Positions 1 through 8,107 of a stretch of 64,000 nt of DNA are shown here, in pieces. A program made the translations under genes and the position numbers. Position 1 is the first letter of the stretch, and each line of letters starts with the position of its first letter. The notes beneath the pieces were generated by a model. The model saw only the letters and a program-made list of their open reading frames with translations. It searched no databases and was not told where the DNA came from. Source of the stretch: Rhodococcus sp. IEGM 1409 (lineage in GTDB: Bacteria; Actinomycetota; Actinomycetes; Mycobacteriales; Mycobacteriaceae); NCBI RefSeq assembly GCF_030056735.1, contig NZ_JASHKN010000009.1:124001-188000 (forward strand), written 5' to 3'.

Positions 1-1563
1 CGAGCGATCAGCGGCCGCAAGGCCGGCAACGGCTCGCTCATGCGCACCGCTCCCGTCGCCCTCTCCTACTTGGACGATGCAGACGGTGCCATGGCGGCCG
101 CGCACCGGATCAGTTCACTCACGCATGACGACCCGCGTGCCGGACAGGCGTGCGAGTTGTGGACCCACGCCATCCGTCATGCCGTTGTCGTCGGCAACTT
201 CGACGGCGTTCGAGGCTTCTTCTCGGTCGCCGATCAGGAGGTCGCCGAATACTGGGGCCCGCTGCTCGATCAGGCCGAAACCGGGCACCCGCGGGACTTC
301 TCCAAGAACGGCTGGGTGGTACATGCACTTCAGACTGCCTGGTGGGCAATCACCTCCACGGACAATTCCGATGCTCGTCACCTTCAGCGCGCATTGGAAG
401 CGGCCGTACGCGCCGGCGGGGACACCGACACGACCGCGGCTATCGCAGGCGGGTTGCTCGGCGCCCGTTGGGGAGCATCGGCGGTTCCCGCGCGCTGGCG
501 CCGAATCATGCACGGCTGGCCGGGATATCGTTCCTCCGATCTGGTTCGCCTGGCGATCAAGACTGTGCGCGGCGGCACCGACGACAAGAACGGTTGGCCG
601 TCGACGGCAGAACTCGATTACTCGAGGTTCCGCGGGACCCACCACCTGACGACGCACCCGCACGACGACGGCGTCATGCTCGGAGGCGTCGATGCGCTGG
701 CCACTGCAGACTACGACGCCGTGGTCAGCTTGTGCCGCATGGGAACCCGACCGGTCAGCTCCGATCACGTCGAGTTCTGGTTGGTCGACGACGGTCATGA
801 TTCCAACGCCAACCTCGAGTTCGTTCTCGACGACGCAGCGCGCACTGTCCAGACGTTGCGGGCTGAGGGAAAGCGCGTACTTCTGCATTGCGTTCAGGCG
901 CACAGTCGCACACCGTCGGTCGCGGCGCGATACTCGATGTTGATCGGACGTGATCCCAACGACGTACGCTCGGCTATGCCGTGGGCTCGTCCGAAGCGTG
1001 AACTCTGGAACACAGCCGTCGGACACATAGCCGTCGGAGACACAGGAGGATCAATGCCCGTCGTTACAGTCGTCGAAGGTGACATTACGACGCTGACCGT
1101 CGACGCCATCGTCAATGCGGCCAATTCGAGGCTCCTCGGTGGTGGCGGTGTCGACGGCGCGATCCACCGCGCCGGAGGGCCGGAGATCTTGAAGGCCTGC
1201 GAGGTGTTGCGCAACACCAGTCTTCCCGACGGCCTGCCGGTGGGTGCGGCCGTAGCCACCACCGCGGGAAAGCTCCACGCCAAGGCCGTGATTCACACCG
1301 TCGGCCCAAGATATTCGCGCTCCGAGGACCGATCCGGATTGCTTCGGTCGGCATACACCCGCAGTCTCGCCGTCGCCGACTCGATCGGCGCACGAACCGT
1401 CGCCTTTCCGTTGATCTCGGCAGGGGTCTACGGCTGGCCGAAGGAAGATGCCGTCCGACAAGCTGTTTCAGCGATTCGCGCGGCGAAGACCGAAGTCGAG
1501 ACAGTCACACTGGTCGCGTTCAACAAGGAGACTGCAGACCTGATGCGCCGCGCCATCGCCTGA
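1..1563 (+). CDS. ADP-ribosylglycohydrolase / dual-specificity phosphatase / macro-domain fusion (5' end outside window)
   Basis: The frame is open from base 1, so the gene starts upstream. Numbering from the Met at base 40, an ARH/DraG-type hydrolase C-terminal part comes first: GNGSLMRTAPVAL just before and at the Met, then metal-binding GGDTD at 126-130. Next is a tyrosine/dual-specificity phosphatase-like domain (about 190-325) with the P-loop HCVQAHSR at 283-290, a CX5R motif. Last is a macro domain (about 340-507) with GDIT, VNAAN, GGGGVDGAIHRAGG and GVYGWP, the MacroD-type ADP-ribose pocket. Family knowledge: ARH and macro domains remove ADP-ribose from proteins or nucleic acids. The phosphatase substrate is unknown. 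An AGGAGG at 1044-1049 precedes an in-frame ATG at 1054, exactly at the macro-domain boundary, so a free macro protein may also be made (inference). Confidence 0.88.
   Translation, partial: RAISGRKAGNGSLMRTAPVALSYLDDADGAMAAAHRISSLTHDDPRAGQACELWTHAIRHAVVVGNFDGVRGFFSVADQEVAEYWGPLLDQAETGHPRDFSKNGWVVHALQTAWWAITSTDNSDARHLQRALEAAVRAGGDTDTTAAIAGGLLGARWGASAVPARWRRIMHGWPGYRSSDLVRLAIKTVRGGTDDKNGWPSTAELDYSRFRGTHHLTTHPHDDGVMLGGVDALATADYDAVVSLCRMGTRPVSSDHVEFWLVDDGHDSNANLEFVLDDAARTVQTLRAEGKRVLLHCVQAHSRTPSVAARYSMLIGRDPNDVRSAMPWARPKRELWNTAVGHIAVGDTGGSMPVVTVVEGDITTLTVDAIVNAANSRLLGGGGVDGAIHRAGGPEILKACEVLRNTSLPDGLPVGAAVATTAGKLHAKAVIHTVGPRYSRSEDRSGLLRSAYTRSLAVADSIGARTVAFPLISAGVYGWPKEDAVRQAVSAIRAAKTEVETVTLVAFNKETADLMRRAIA
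1054..1563 (+). other. possible internal translation start giving a free macro-domain protein
   Basis: An ATG at 1054 lies in frame inside the fusion gene, with AGGAGG at 1044-1049 and a 4-base spacer. It coincides with the first residues of the macro domain. The product would be about 169 residues and would contain the whole ADP-ribose-binding fold. The ribosome binding site is among the stronger ones in the window. It could instead be a relic of two genes fused by loss of a stop codon. Confidence 0.5.
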
Positions 1564-1587
1564 CCACCAGCGGCGCAGTCACCACAC

Positions 1588-2325
1588 TCAGCCGTGCACC
1601 AGACGTGACACCAACTCGGTACGTGAATGCACGCTCGACTTTCGATACACGTGTTGCAGGTGACTCTTCACGGTCGGGACGCTGATGAACAGCGCACGGG
1701 AGATGTCGATATTGCTTGCACCCTGTGCCAGCAGTTCGACGACGTCGCGCTCCCGAGCAGATAGTTTCCAATGTTCTTGCAATGCAGAAGCATTCGGCGC
1801 ACTGGGCATTTGGGCCAGCATGCAGTAGGACTGTTCGACGAATCCGTGGGACTTCTGCAGAAATTGGATCTCTTCCCTCGAGAAGTCACCGTCACGAGCA
1901 CTTCGGAGCAGGGAAACCCCGGCCACGATACGTCCGGCATGACGTAGATACAGTTCAGCCTCGTATCGATACCCCATCGGGCGAAAGAAGCCTGCGTAAT
2001 AGTCGGTCTTGTCGAACCGCTGGCCGATGTCGTTCGACGTTGCGAGGTCGGCGCCCGATTCGGCGAACCTACGCGGATGAAAAGGGTCCAACTCGTGGAA
2101 GTGACCGGTGTAGCGGCCATTCTCCTCAGGACACACCCGATCGAACACGTGCGTGTCGGCATTCATGCTGCGATCAACGGAGTAGAAAACCATCCCAGAC
2201 ACGCGGACAAACCTGGCAAGAAACTCCATCGCGTTGCGTTTGAATTCGGTGTTGCGTGCGAACTCGTTGTTGCGCCTGATCGGTTGGAGATTCGGTTCAA
2301 CGAATTCCGACTGAACCACCGACAT
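1588..2325 (-). CDS. LuxR-family transcriptional regulator
   Basis: A 245-residue regulator with a C-terminal LuxR/GerE helix-turn-helix over about the last 60 residues: LSARERDVVELLAQGASN, then the recognition region FISVPTVKSHLQHVYRKS. The N-terminal 170 residues form an uncharacterised ligand-binding region, with no phosphoacceptor receiver domain visible. The ATG at 2325 is chosen because GGAGGAG lies at the usual distance; a GTG 15 bases upstream would place this Shine-Dalgarno inside the coding region. The gene diverges from the C-N hydrolase operon starting at 2503 and is its obvious candidate regulator (inference from position). Confidence 0.88.
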   Translation of the reverse strand: MSVVQSEFVEPNLQPIRRNNEFARNTEFKRNAMEFLARFVRVSGMVFYSVDRSMNADTHVFDRVCPEENGRYTGHFHELDPFHPRRFAESGADLATSNDIGQRFDKTDYYAGFFRPMGYRYEAELYLRHAGRIVAGVSLLRSARDGDFSREEIQFLQKSHGFVEQSYCMLAQMPSAPNASALQEHWKLSARERDVVELLAQGASNIDISRALFISVPTVKSHLQHVYRKSSVHSRTELVSRLVHG

Positions 2326-2502
2326 ATCGCACTCCTCCACAACGAACCAGTACGACGCTACCTGCGGCCATAATCACTGGTCAAGACCGATCGGACTTCA
2401 TCCTTTCGGATGATTCTCCCCCCAGGTGGGCCAGTCATAGAGTGCTACTACCTGACGAGCCACACGCGGTGGACTCGTCGAGATGCACGGAGGTAGGTCC
2501 AC

Positions 2503-4236
2503 GTGAGCAGAACACTGATCCGATCGTCGAAGATACTGACCTTCGACGATGTGAACCCTGTCGTGGAAGCGATACTCGTGGACAATGGCGTGATCCTCGA
2601 GTCGGGTAGGTTCTCCGACCTAGTCGAGTCCGCTGGCCCGAACACCCAGATCATGGAAGCCGGTGACGCAGTGGTCATGCCAGGACTCATCGACACGCAC
2701 CCGCACGTCATGCACTTCGGCGCGCTGCGAGGCGGCCTCGTCGATCTGAGCGATGCCGTCGATCATGCCGATATCGTCGAGCGAATCAGTGCTCGCGCAG
2801 CCGTCACAGCGCCCGGTGAGTGGATCATCTGCACGCCCGTCGGTGAAGCCCACTACTTCATCCGCAGATCGTGGCGCGACCTTGCCGAGCGACGCTTGCC
2901 CGACCGTCATGTCCTCGACCAGGCAACAACCGACCACCCTGTGCTCATCCAGGCGTGGGCACCGCGTACCCCGAACATCGTGGCGTTCAACAGCGCCGGC
3001 CTGCGTGCTGTCGGTCTGTCGGACTTCATCCCCGATCAAGTGTGTGACGTGGAGATCGACAAGGACGAAGCCGGACGATTGACGGGAATACTTCGCGGAC
3101 CGGTGAACAACTACTACACCTACGACCCGTTCTGGGGACAGATCCTTCTCAAGCTCCCCCCACTCGATCCCGATCACGCAGTACCCGGTGTACTCGACGA
3201 AATGGCTCGCTTCTCCGCCCGCGGTGTCACCACCTTGTACGAGGGACACGCCATGGAACCGATCCACATACAGATGTATCAGCATCTCCGCGCATCTGAC
3301 TTGCTCACCATGCGGGTCCAGGCGACTCACGACGTGGAGTCGGTTATTTTCTATCCGTTCGAACCGTTGTCGCCGCACGAGTTCGACGATCGATTGAAAT
3401 CGCTTGCGCCACAGTCATCCGATACCGCCGACGACATGTTTCGAATCGACGGTATGACCATCAGCCCTGGGGGACCCTGTTTTGCAGGGCATTTCGCGAT
3501 GCACGAAACCTACGCCGATCCATTCGGCAGACCCACCAAGGGAAATCGCTTCGTCTCACTGAAGAAAGAAGAATCGTACGTCCGATTCTGCGCGGAGAAC
3601 GGTATCCGGGCAAACATCTGTATCGGCTCCTACCGTGAGCACGACGATTTTCTCGAGATCGCCGAGCGTGTCGTCACCGAACACGATTTTCGAGACAAGG
3701 CGTGGATTCTGCAGCACGCGATCACCATCAGCCCGGATCACGTTCGCCGGTACAAGGCACTCGGGTTCCAGGTCACCACTTCTGTCGGCTTCGCATGGGG
3801 CAAGGGTGCAATGTATGACGAGCGGATCGGCCGACACGTCTGGCGTGACATGGTCCCATTGAGGCGTCTACTCGACGCAGGCCTCGAGGTTTCCGGAGGG
3901 TCGGACTGGGGACCGAAGAGTCCTTGGGAACAGATTGCACTTGCCCACACGCACGAGATTGCCGGCACCGACCTGAGAAACGACGGTCCAGACCAGGTCA
4001 TCACTCGCCAGGAATCTCTCGCCATGTGGACAACGAGCGCTGCGAAGATCCTCGGATGGGACGGAATCGGATCCATCCGCCCCGGCAATCACGCAGACCT
4101 CATCTTCGTCGACCGCGATCCGTCGACCTGCGATCTCGACGACTTGAAGAACACCCGTGTGCATCGAACCATGCTGGGCGGAAACATAGTTCACGACGAT
4201 GCCACCCTCCCCGCCGCCGAGAGGGATCTTCGATGA
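2503..4236 (+). CDS. amidohydrolase family protein (YtcJ/Amidohydro_3 type)
   Basis: 577 residues with a GTG start and GGAGG about 10 bases upstream. The N-terminus forms the small beta-sandwich typical of the superfamily and leads into GLIDTHPH, the HxH metal-ligand motif. The C-terminal part has SGGSDWGPKSP, supplying the catalytic Asp, and NHADLIFVDRDPS, the returning sandwich. YtcJ-like enzymes hydrolyse C-N bonds in cyclic or substituted amides; the substrate here cannot be named. The stop overlaps the next start as ATGA (4233-4236), so it is translationally coupled to the amidase. It is the first gene of a three-hydrolase operon. Confidence 0.87.
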   Translation: MSRTLIRSSKILTFDDVNPVVEAILVDNGVILESGRFSDLVESAGPNTQIMEAGDAVVMPGLIDTHPHVMHFGALRGGLVDLSDAVDHADIVERISARAAVTAPGEWIICTPVGEAHYFIRRSWRDLAERRLPDRHVLDQATTDHPVLIQAWAPRTPNIVAFNSAGLRAVGLSDFIPDQVCDVEIDKDEAGRLTGILRGPVNNYYTYDPFWGQILLKLPPLDPDHAVPGVLDEMARFSARGVTTLYEGHAMEPIHIQMYQHLRASDLLTMRVQATHDVESVIFYPFEPLSPHEFDDRLKSLAPQSSDTADDMFRIDGMTISPGGPCFAGHFAMHETYADPFGRPTKGNRFVSLKKEESYVRFCAENGIRANICIGSYREHDDFLEIAERVVTEHDFRDKAWILQHAITISPDHVRRYKALGFQVTTSVGFAWGKGAMYDERIGRHVWRDMVPLRRLLDAGLEVSGGSDWGPKSPWEQIALAHTHEIAGTDLRNDGPDQVITRQESLAMWTTSAAKILGWDGIGSIRPGNHADLIFVDRDPSTCDLDDLKNTRVHRTMLGGNIVHDDATLPAAERDLR

Positions 4237-5669
4237 AGCCGAATGAGTACATCGAACATGACGCTACGGGCCTCGCCGAACTGATTCGCGAAAAGCAGGT
4301 ATCCGTTGACGAAGTTCGCGAGGCAGCACGCACCGCGATCGAGGCCGTCAATCCGACGCTGAACGCCGTGGTCGACGGTCCGTGGGATCGAGCACTCGAT
4401 TGCAACGCACAGGGATTTTTTGCGGGGGTTCCCTTTGCACTCAAGGATTTCGCCGTACACGCGGCTGGAGTACCGACCCGGTTCGGAAGTCGGCTCGCGG
4501 GCGAAGGTGCAATCTTTCCCCACGACACCGAATTGATGACACGATTCCGGGCTGCCGGATTGGCTGCCGTGGCGGTGACCACCACACCTGAATTCGCGTT
4601 CAACGGAAACACCGAACCTGTTGCTCAAGGCTCGACGCGCAATCCGTGGGACAACAAACACAGCGCCGGTGGTTCGAGCGGTGGATCAGCCGCATTGGTC
4701 GCCGCGCGAGCCCTTCCCATCGCTCACGCCACCGACGGTGGTGGGTCGATCCGAATTCCGGCGTCTGCCAACGGTTTGGTGGGTCTGAAACCGAGCCGCG
4801 GTCGCGTACCGGTGGGTCCCGACTCGAGCGAACCGCTGTCAGGGCTGGGCGCCGAGTTGGGACTGACCCGGTCGGTGCGCGACTGCGCCGCATTACTCGA
4901 TGCCGTGAGCGGGCCCGCCCCCGGCGACAAATACGTGATTCGTGATCCCACACGACCCTACATAGACGAGATCAACCGTGCTCCAGGGCGTTTACGAATT
5001 GCCATCCATACTCGGTCGTGGTCCGGGGACCCGGTGGACATCGAAGTCGCGAATGTCGTGTCCGCGGTCGGCACGGTCCTCGAGGGGCTCGGGCATCACG
5101 TCACGCCCGACACGCCGGTCTTCGACTGGGATCAGTTCGTCGATGCCAACCTGCCGGTTTGGAGTGTCTCTCTTGCCGAAGGCGTAGACGCACTGGCCGG
5201 AGCTTTCGGCGTGACTCCCGGCCCCGAGAACCTCGAGGCTACAACCCTGGCGTGCGTGGAGTATGGGCGCGAAGTCACGGCCATTCAGCTCGCTGGAGCG
5301 CTCGGCGTCTTCAACCAGGTGTCCCGCACGGTCGGAACATTCTTCACGAATTACGATCTGTTGCTCACGCCGACGCTCGGTGAACCACCCCAACTGTTGG
5401 GCGAACTCGATTCGAATGACGCATCACTCTCCCCGAGCGAATGGACACGCAAGTTGTTCGGCGTCTGTTCATTCACTCCACTTTTCAATGCGACGGGCGG
5501 ACCAGCAATCAGCCTCCCGCTGGGTTCCACGCGCTCGGGGTTGCCTATCGGGATTCAACTGGCCGCACCCATGTGTGAGGAGGGCACCCTGATCGCGGTT
5601 GCATCCCAATTGGAGAAGGTCGTGCCGTGGGCGCACCGTATACCGGAAGTGAACGCCGGTGAATGCTGA
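4233..5669 (+). CDS. amidase signature enzyme
   Basis: 478 residues from the ATG overlapping the preceding stop. An open frame extends further upstream, but that would run far into the amidohydrolase gene. Amidase-signature Ser-cisSer-Lys elements are visible: FALKDFAV (catalytic Lys), [14 protein letters not shown] (cis-Ser) and DGGGSIRIPASANGLVGLKPS (nucleophile Ser). The family hydrolyses carboxamides to acid and ammonia. The start of the next gene (ATG 5659) lies before this stop, so all three hydrolases are likely made together. It may process the product of the upstream amidohydrolase (inference). Confidence 0.9.
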   Translation: MKPNEYIEHDATGLAELIREKQVSVDEVREAARTAIEAVNPTLNAVVDGPWDRALDCNAQGFFAGVPFALKDFAVHAAGVPTRFGSRLAGEGAIFPHDTELMTRFRAAGLAAVAVTTTPEFAFNGNTEPVAQGSTRNPWDNKHSAGGSSGGSAALVAARALPIAHATDGGGSIRIPASANGLVGLKPSRGRVPVGPDSSEPLSGLGAELGLTRSVRDCAALLDAVSGPAPGDKYVIRDPTRPYIDEINRAPGRLRIAIHTRSWSGDPVDIEVANVVSAVGTVLEGLGHHVTPDTPVFDWDQFVDANLPVWSVSLAEGVDALAGAFGVTPGPENLEATTLACVEYGREVTAIQLAGALGVFNQVSRTVGTFFTNYDLLLTPTLGEPPQLLGELDSNDASLSPSEWTRKLFGVCSFTPLFNATGGPAISLPLGSTRSGLPIGIQLAAPMCEEGTLIAVASQLEKVVPWAHRIPEVNAGEC

Positions 5670-6792
5670 CTCGGTCGCAACTCCGATTGCACCCTATACA
5701 GCGATTGGTCTGTCGACAGTGGTGCGCAACATCGAACACCGATCGCAGATCAACGCGAACCTCGACGTAGTGGAGGAAGCGATTCACGCTGCGGTGTCGA
5801 CGGTTTCGATCAACATGCCGGTCAAACTGATTGCGTTGGCAGAAGGTGCCTTGACCGGATTCGGGGATGAAGCCTTCGACATACCTCATGTGAAGGCCGC
5901 GCGCGAGATGTTCATCGACATCCCCGGCCCCGAGACAGACCGACTCGGCGGACTCGCCAAGCAGTACGGGGTTTACATCATCGCTCAATGCAAGGCGAGG
6001 TGGCCCGAGGTCATGACCGATCGATTCTTCAACTCCATGGTGGTGATCTCCCCTGCGGGCGAAGCGGTACATCGCGCCACGAAGAATCACGTCTGGTGCC
6101 GTGAACGCTCCTGCACGCCTCACGACGTGTACGACCGCTGGACCGAACTGTTCGGCGACGGCATCGACGCGTTCTATCCCGTGCTGCACACTCCGGACAT
6201 CGGTTCGATCGGCACCATCTGCTGCAGCGACGGAGAGTATCCGGAAGCAGTACGCGCCTTAGCTTTTCAAGGCGCCGAGGTCGTGTACCGTCCGAGCGAG
6301 GCGGTTCCGATGACGCAATCAGGACCTGATCCCGGGGGAACTTGGCTCCTCCAGAACCGTGCACACGCGCATTTCAACAGTCTGTACATGATCTGCCCGA
6401 ACACCGGACCGGTCTATCCGACTCAGTCGGCGACACAGTCATTCGACATCGCCGGAGGAAATTCGCACGTCGTGGACTACAACGGAGCGGTACTCGGCCA
6501 CACCGTCTCCGGGCACAATTCGATCGTGTCGGGCGTGATCGACATCGAAGCGTTGCGCCAGTTCCGCGTCATGAACCTGAACTCCAATTGGCTCAAAGAC
6601 CTCCGTACCGAACTCTTCCGTCGTATGTACGACGAACCGATTCATCCTGCAAACCTGTGGCTCGAGAGTGATCCCGTTCTCCATGCAGAAGCCGACGAGA
6701 TATACCGGGCCAACATCGCCCGACTGCTCACCCGCGGGGCGTACCGGGAACCGGCATACAACTTCCGCAGCGCGGACATCACACCACGTTGA
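5659..6792 (+). CDS. nitrilase-superfamily amidase (AmiE/formamidase-like)
   Basis: 377 residues. The Glu-Lys-Cys triad of the carbon-nitrogen hydrolase fold is visible: Glu in LIALAEGALTGF (about 62), Lys in ATKNHVW (about 142) and Cys in TICCSDGEYPEA (about 189). The CSDGEYPE context resembles aliphatic amidases and formamidases more than true nitrilases. It overlaps the amidase by 11 bases and ends the operon. Three successive C-N hydrolases suggest stepwise breakdown of one multi-amide or heterocyclic nitrogen compound, but the order and substrate are unproven. Confidence 0.88.
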   Translation: MNADSVATPIAPYTAIGLSTVVRNIEHRSQINANLDVVEEAIHAAVSTVSINMPVKLIALAEGALTGFGDEAFDIPHVKAAREMFIDIPGPETDRLGGLAKQYGVYIIAQCKARWPEVMTDRFFNSMVVISPAGEAVHRATKNHVWCRERSCTPHDVYDRWTELFGDGIDAFYPVLHTPDIGSIGTICCSDGEYPEAVRALAFQGAEVVYRPSEAVPMTQSGPDPGGTWLLQNRAHAHFNSLYMICPNTGPVYPTQSATQSFDIAGGNSHVVDYNGAVLGHTVSGHNSIVSGVIDIEALRQFRVMNLNSNWLKDLRTELFRRMYDEPIHPANLWLESDPVLHAEADEIYRANIARLLTRGAYREPAYNFRSADITPR

Positions 6793-6832
6793 AGCAGTGC
6801 AGAGCGGCCAGCGAGTAGAGAAATTTCGCCGA

Positions 6833-6848
6833 TTGGACGTTTGTCCAA
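6833..6848. promoter_or_regulatory. inverted repeat, possible operator
   Basis: TTGGAC and GTCCAA flank a 4-base spacer, just upstream of the truncated NmrA-like gene. A further half site (TTGTCC) follows at 6853. The size fits a TetR-type operator, but no regulator gene adjoins it. It may be a relic of the lost 5' part of the next gene. Confidence 0.4.
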
Positions 6849-6884
6849 CAATTTGTCCGAATCGCATATTTTGCAGCTCGCTCT

Positions 6885-7739
6885 GTGTTCTACCCCTCTC
6901 CAGGGTTTGAGCTGGTGGTAAGCAGACGACAAGACGCCTTCGCTTCTCTGTCAGCGCGAGGCCGGTTCCCGGACCCGGCTTTCAGCCGAGAGCTCGATGT
7001 TTTTCGGGCGCTACTCAAGGAGAATGTGAACGGTGTCGACGTTGATGCGCCGAGGAGTAGGGTGCTCTTCCACCTCCCCTTGCCGGGGACATCGAGACAC
7101 TCGCGTTACGCCCGGAATGTTCTGGCAGCAGCGAAAGTGGCCCGTCCTTCGCGGTTCGTGATCTCGACCAGCGGCATCGTGATCGGCGACGCTACTTCGA
7201 CGCTCGCCGGCCCCAACACACCGATTCTCGCCGGGCTCGTCGACGGGCTTCGAGCCGAAGGTATCGCGGTGACCGTTCTGACCCCACGTTTGTTCCTCGA
7301 GAATCTTCTTCTGCCCGCCGTGCTGTCGGGAGCGAAAGACGAAGGGGTCCTGCGTTATCCGCTGCGCGCCGATCTCGCGGTCGCGTGGAGTTCGCACCTC
7401 GATGTCGCTGATGCAGCCGTCGCGGCCTTGACTCTCGCCGTAGCACCGGACGTAGTCGACATCGGGCAGATTCCGCCGGTCACCGGTGTCGAATTGGCCG
7501 AGGCGTTCGCCGAACACTTCTCGCGCGCGGTAACTTTCGAAGCCGTGATACCAGAAGAGTTCGGTGCGTCGATCACACCGATCATCGGGGCGGGCGCGGC
7601 AGCCGGGGTTGCTCAGCTCTACACGGGACTCGCATCTGCCGACAACGTCGCGTTCGACTTGGCGACGGGTTCTGCCGATGTCCTGGGTATCAATGCCCGC
7701 AGCACCCGGGCCTGGCTTGCAGATATTGGGGTGAACTGA
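6885..7739 (+). CDS. NmrA-like NAD(P)-binding protein, N-terminally truncated
   Basis: The frame encodes up to 284 residues resembling NmrA/SDR-type atypical dehydrogenases: LPLPGTSRHSRYARNVLAAAK followed by SRFVISTSGI, and a C-terminal part ending ARSTRAWLADIGV. The N-terminal GxxGxxG dinucleotide-binding motif expected in the first 15 residues is absent and cannot be found in another frame upstream. The first 50 residues do not look like a natural N-terminus. It is therefore probably a decaying gene or an unusual cofactor-free member. The start is uncertain; a GTG near 6915 is an alternative. A strong terminator follows. Confidence 0.6.
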   Translation: MFYPSPGFELVVSRRQDAFASLSARGRFPDPAFSRELDVFRALLKENVNGVDVDAPRSRVLFHLPLPGTSRHSRYARNVLAAAKVARPSRFVISTSGIVIGDATSTLAGPNTPILAGLVDGLRAEGIAVTVLTPRLFLENLLLPAVLSGAKDEGVLRYPLRADLAVAWSSHLDVADAAVAALTLAVAPDVVDIGQIPPVTGVELAEAFAEHFSRAVTFEAVIPEEFGASITPIIGAGAAAGVAQLYTGLASADNVAFDLATGSADVLGINARSTRAWLADIGVN

Positions 7740-7750
7740 CCGGACAACGC

Positions 7751-7793
7751 AAACGGCCGGCTCCGCAAAGGATCGCGTGGAACCGGCCGTTTT
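7751..7793. terminator. bidirectional rho-independent terminator
   Basis: AAACGGCCGG (7751-7760) pairs with CCGGCCGTTT (7783-7792) across a 22-base loop. The stem begins with A's and ends in T's, so it can act for both the + strand gene ending at 7739 and the small - strand ORF ending at 7800. Confidence 0.8.
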
Positions 7794-7799
7794 CCGGGG

Positions 7800-7928
7800 T
7801 TACCGGTGCGTGCGGGTCTTCAACTGGCGGTTCAGCTGCCGACTCCCGAAGTCCAGACCGGCACCGTCACTGGTAGCCAGCACGGTGAGTCCAGCGGCGA
7901 CCAGCAACGAAATAAGCACAACGCTCAT
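7800..7928 (-). CDS. small ORF, 42-residue putative membrane-anchored peptide
   Basis: The start is ATG at 7928, with AGGAAGAAAGG upstream as ribosome binding site. The peptide begins MSVVLISLLVAAGLTVLATS, a hydrophobic stretch long enough to insert in the membrane. It ends in a basic hydrophilic tail rich in Arg, Gln and Lys (RQLNRQLKTRTHR). The stop lies just before a good terminator, and the leader contains a GC-rich hairpin (7971-7993). No family is recognised. Support comes from the ribosome binding site, terminator and amphipathic organisation, not from homology. Confidence 0.5.
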   Translation of the reverse strand: MSVVLISLLVAAGLTVLATSDGAGLDFGSRQLNRQLKTRTHR

Positions 7929-7970
7929 GGTGAGTCACCTTTCTTCCTGTCGTGAAACGGTTTTGCACCT

Positions 7971-7993
7971 CCGGGAGATGCCGACATCTCCGG
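7971..7993. promoter_or_regulatory. hairpin in the leader of the 42-residue ORF
   Basis: GAGATG (7975-7980) pairs with CATCTC (7985-7990) across CCGA, with flanking CCGG/CCGG extending the stem. It lies about 45-65 bases upstream of the small ORF start on the - strand. It could be a leader element or a terminator for transcription from upstream. No ligand-binding class is recognised. Confidence 0.4.
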
Positions 7994-8107
7994 CGCTCCA
8001 CTAAAGCTGATCTCAAAGTATCTGTAACTGTGGGTTACGCGCAATGTGTGGTCCCTCACCTGAAAGAGCAGGGTGATGCGCAGATCACGCTGCGTTCGAC
8101 GGCGGAC

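Noticed and set aside
3924-4232. N-terminal extension of the amidase by 103 codons
   Set aside because: It overlaps the amidohydrolase coding region. The ATG at 4233 overlaps that stop, as in coupled genes.
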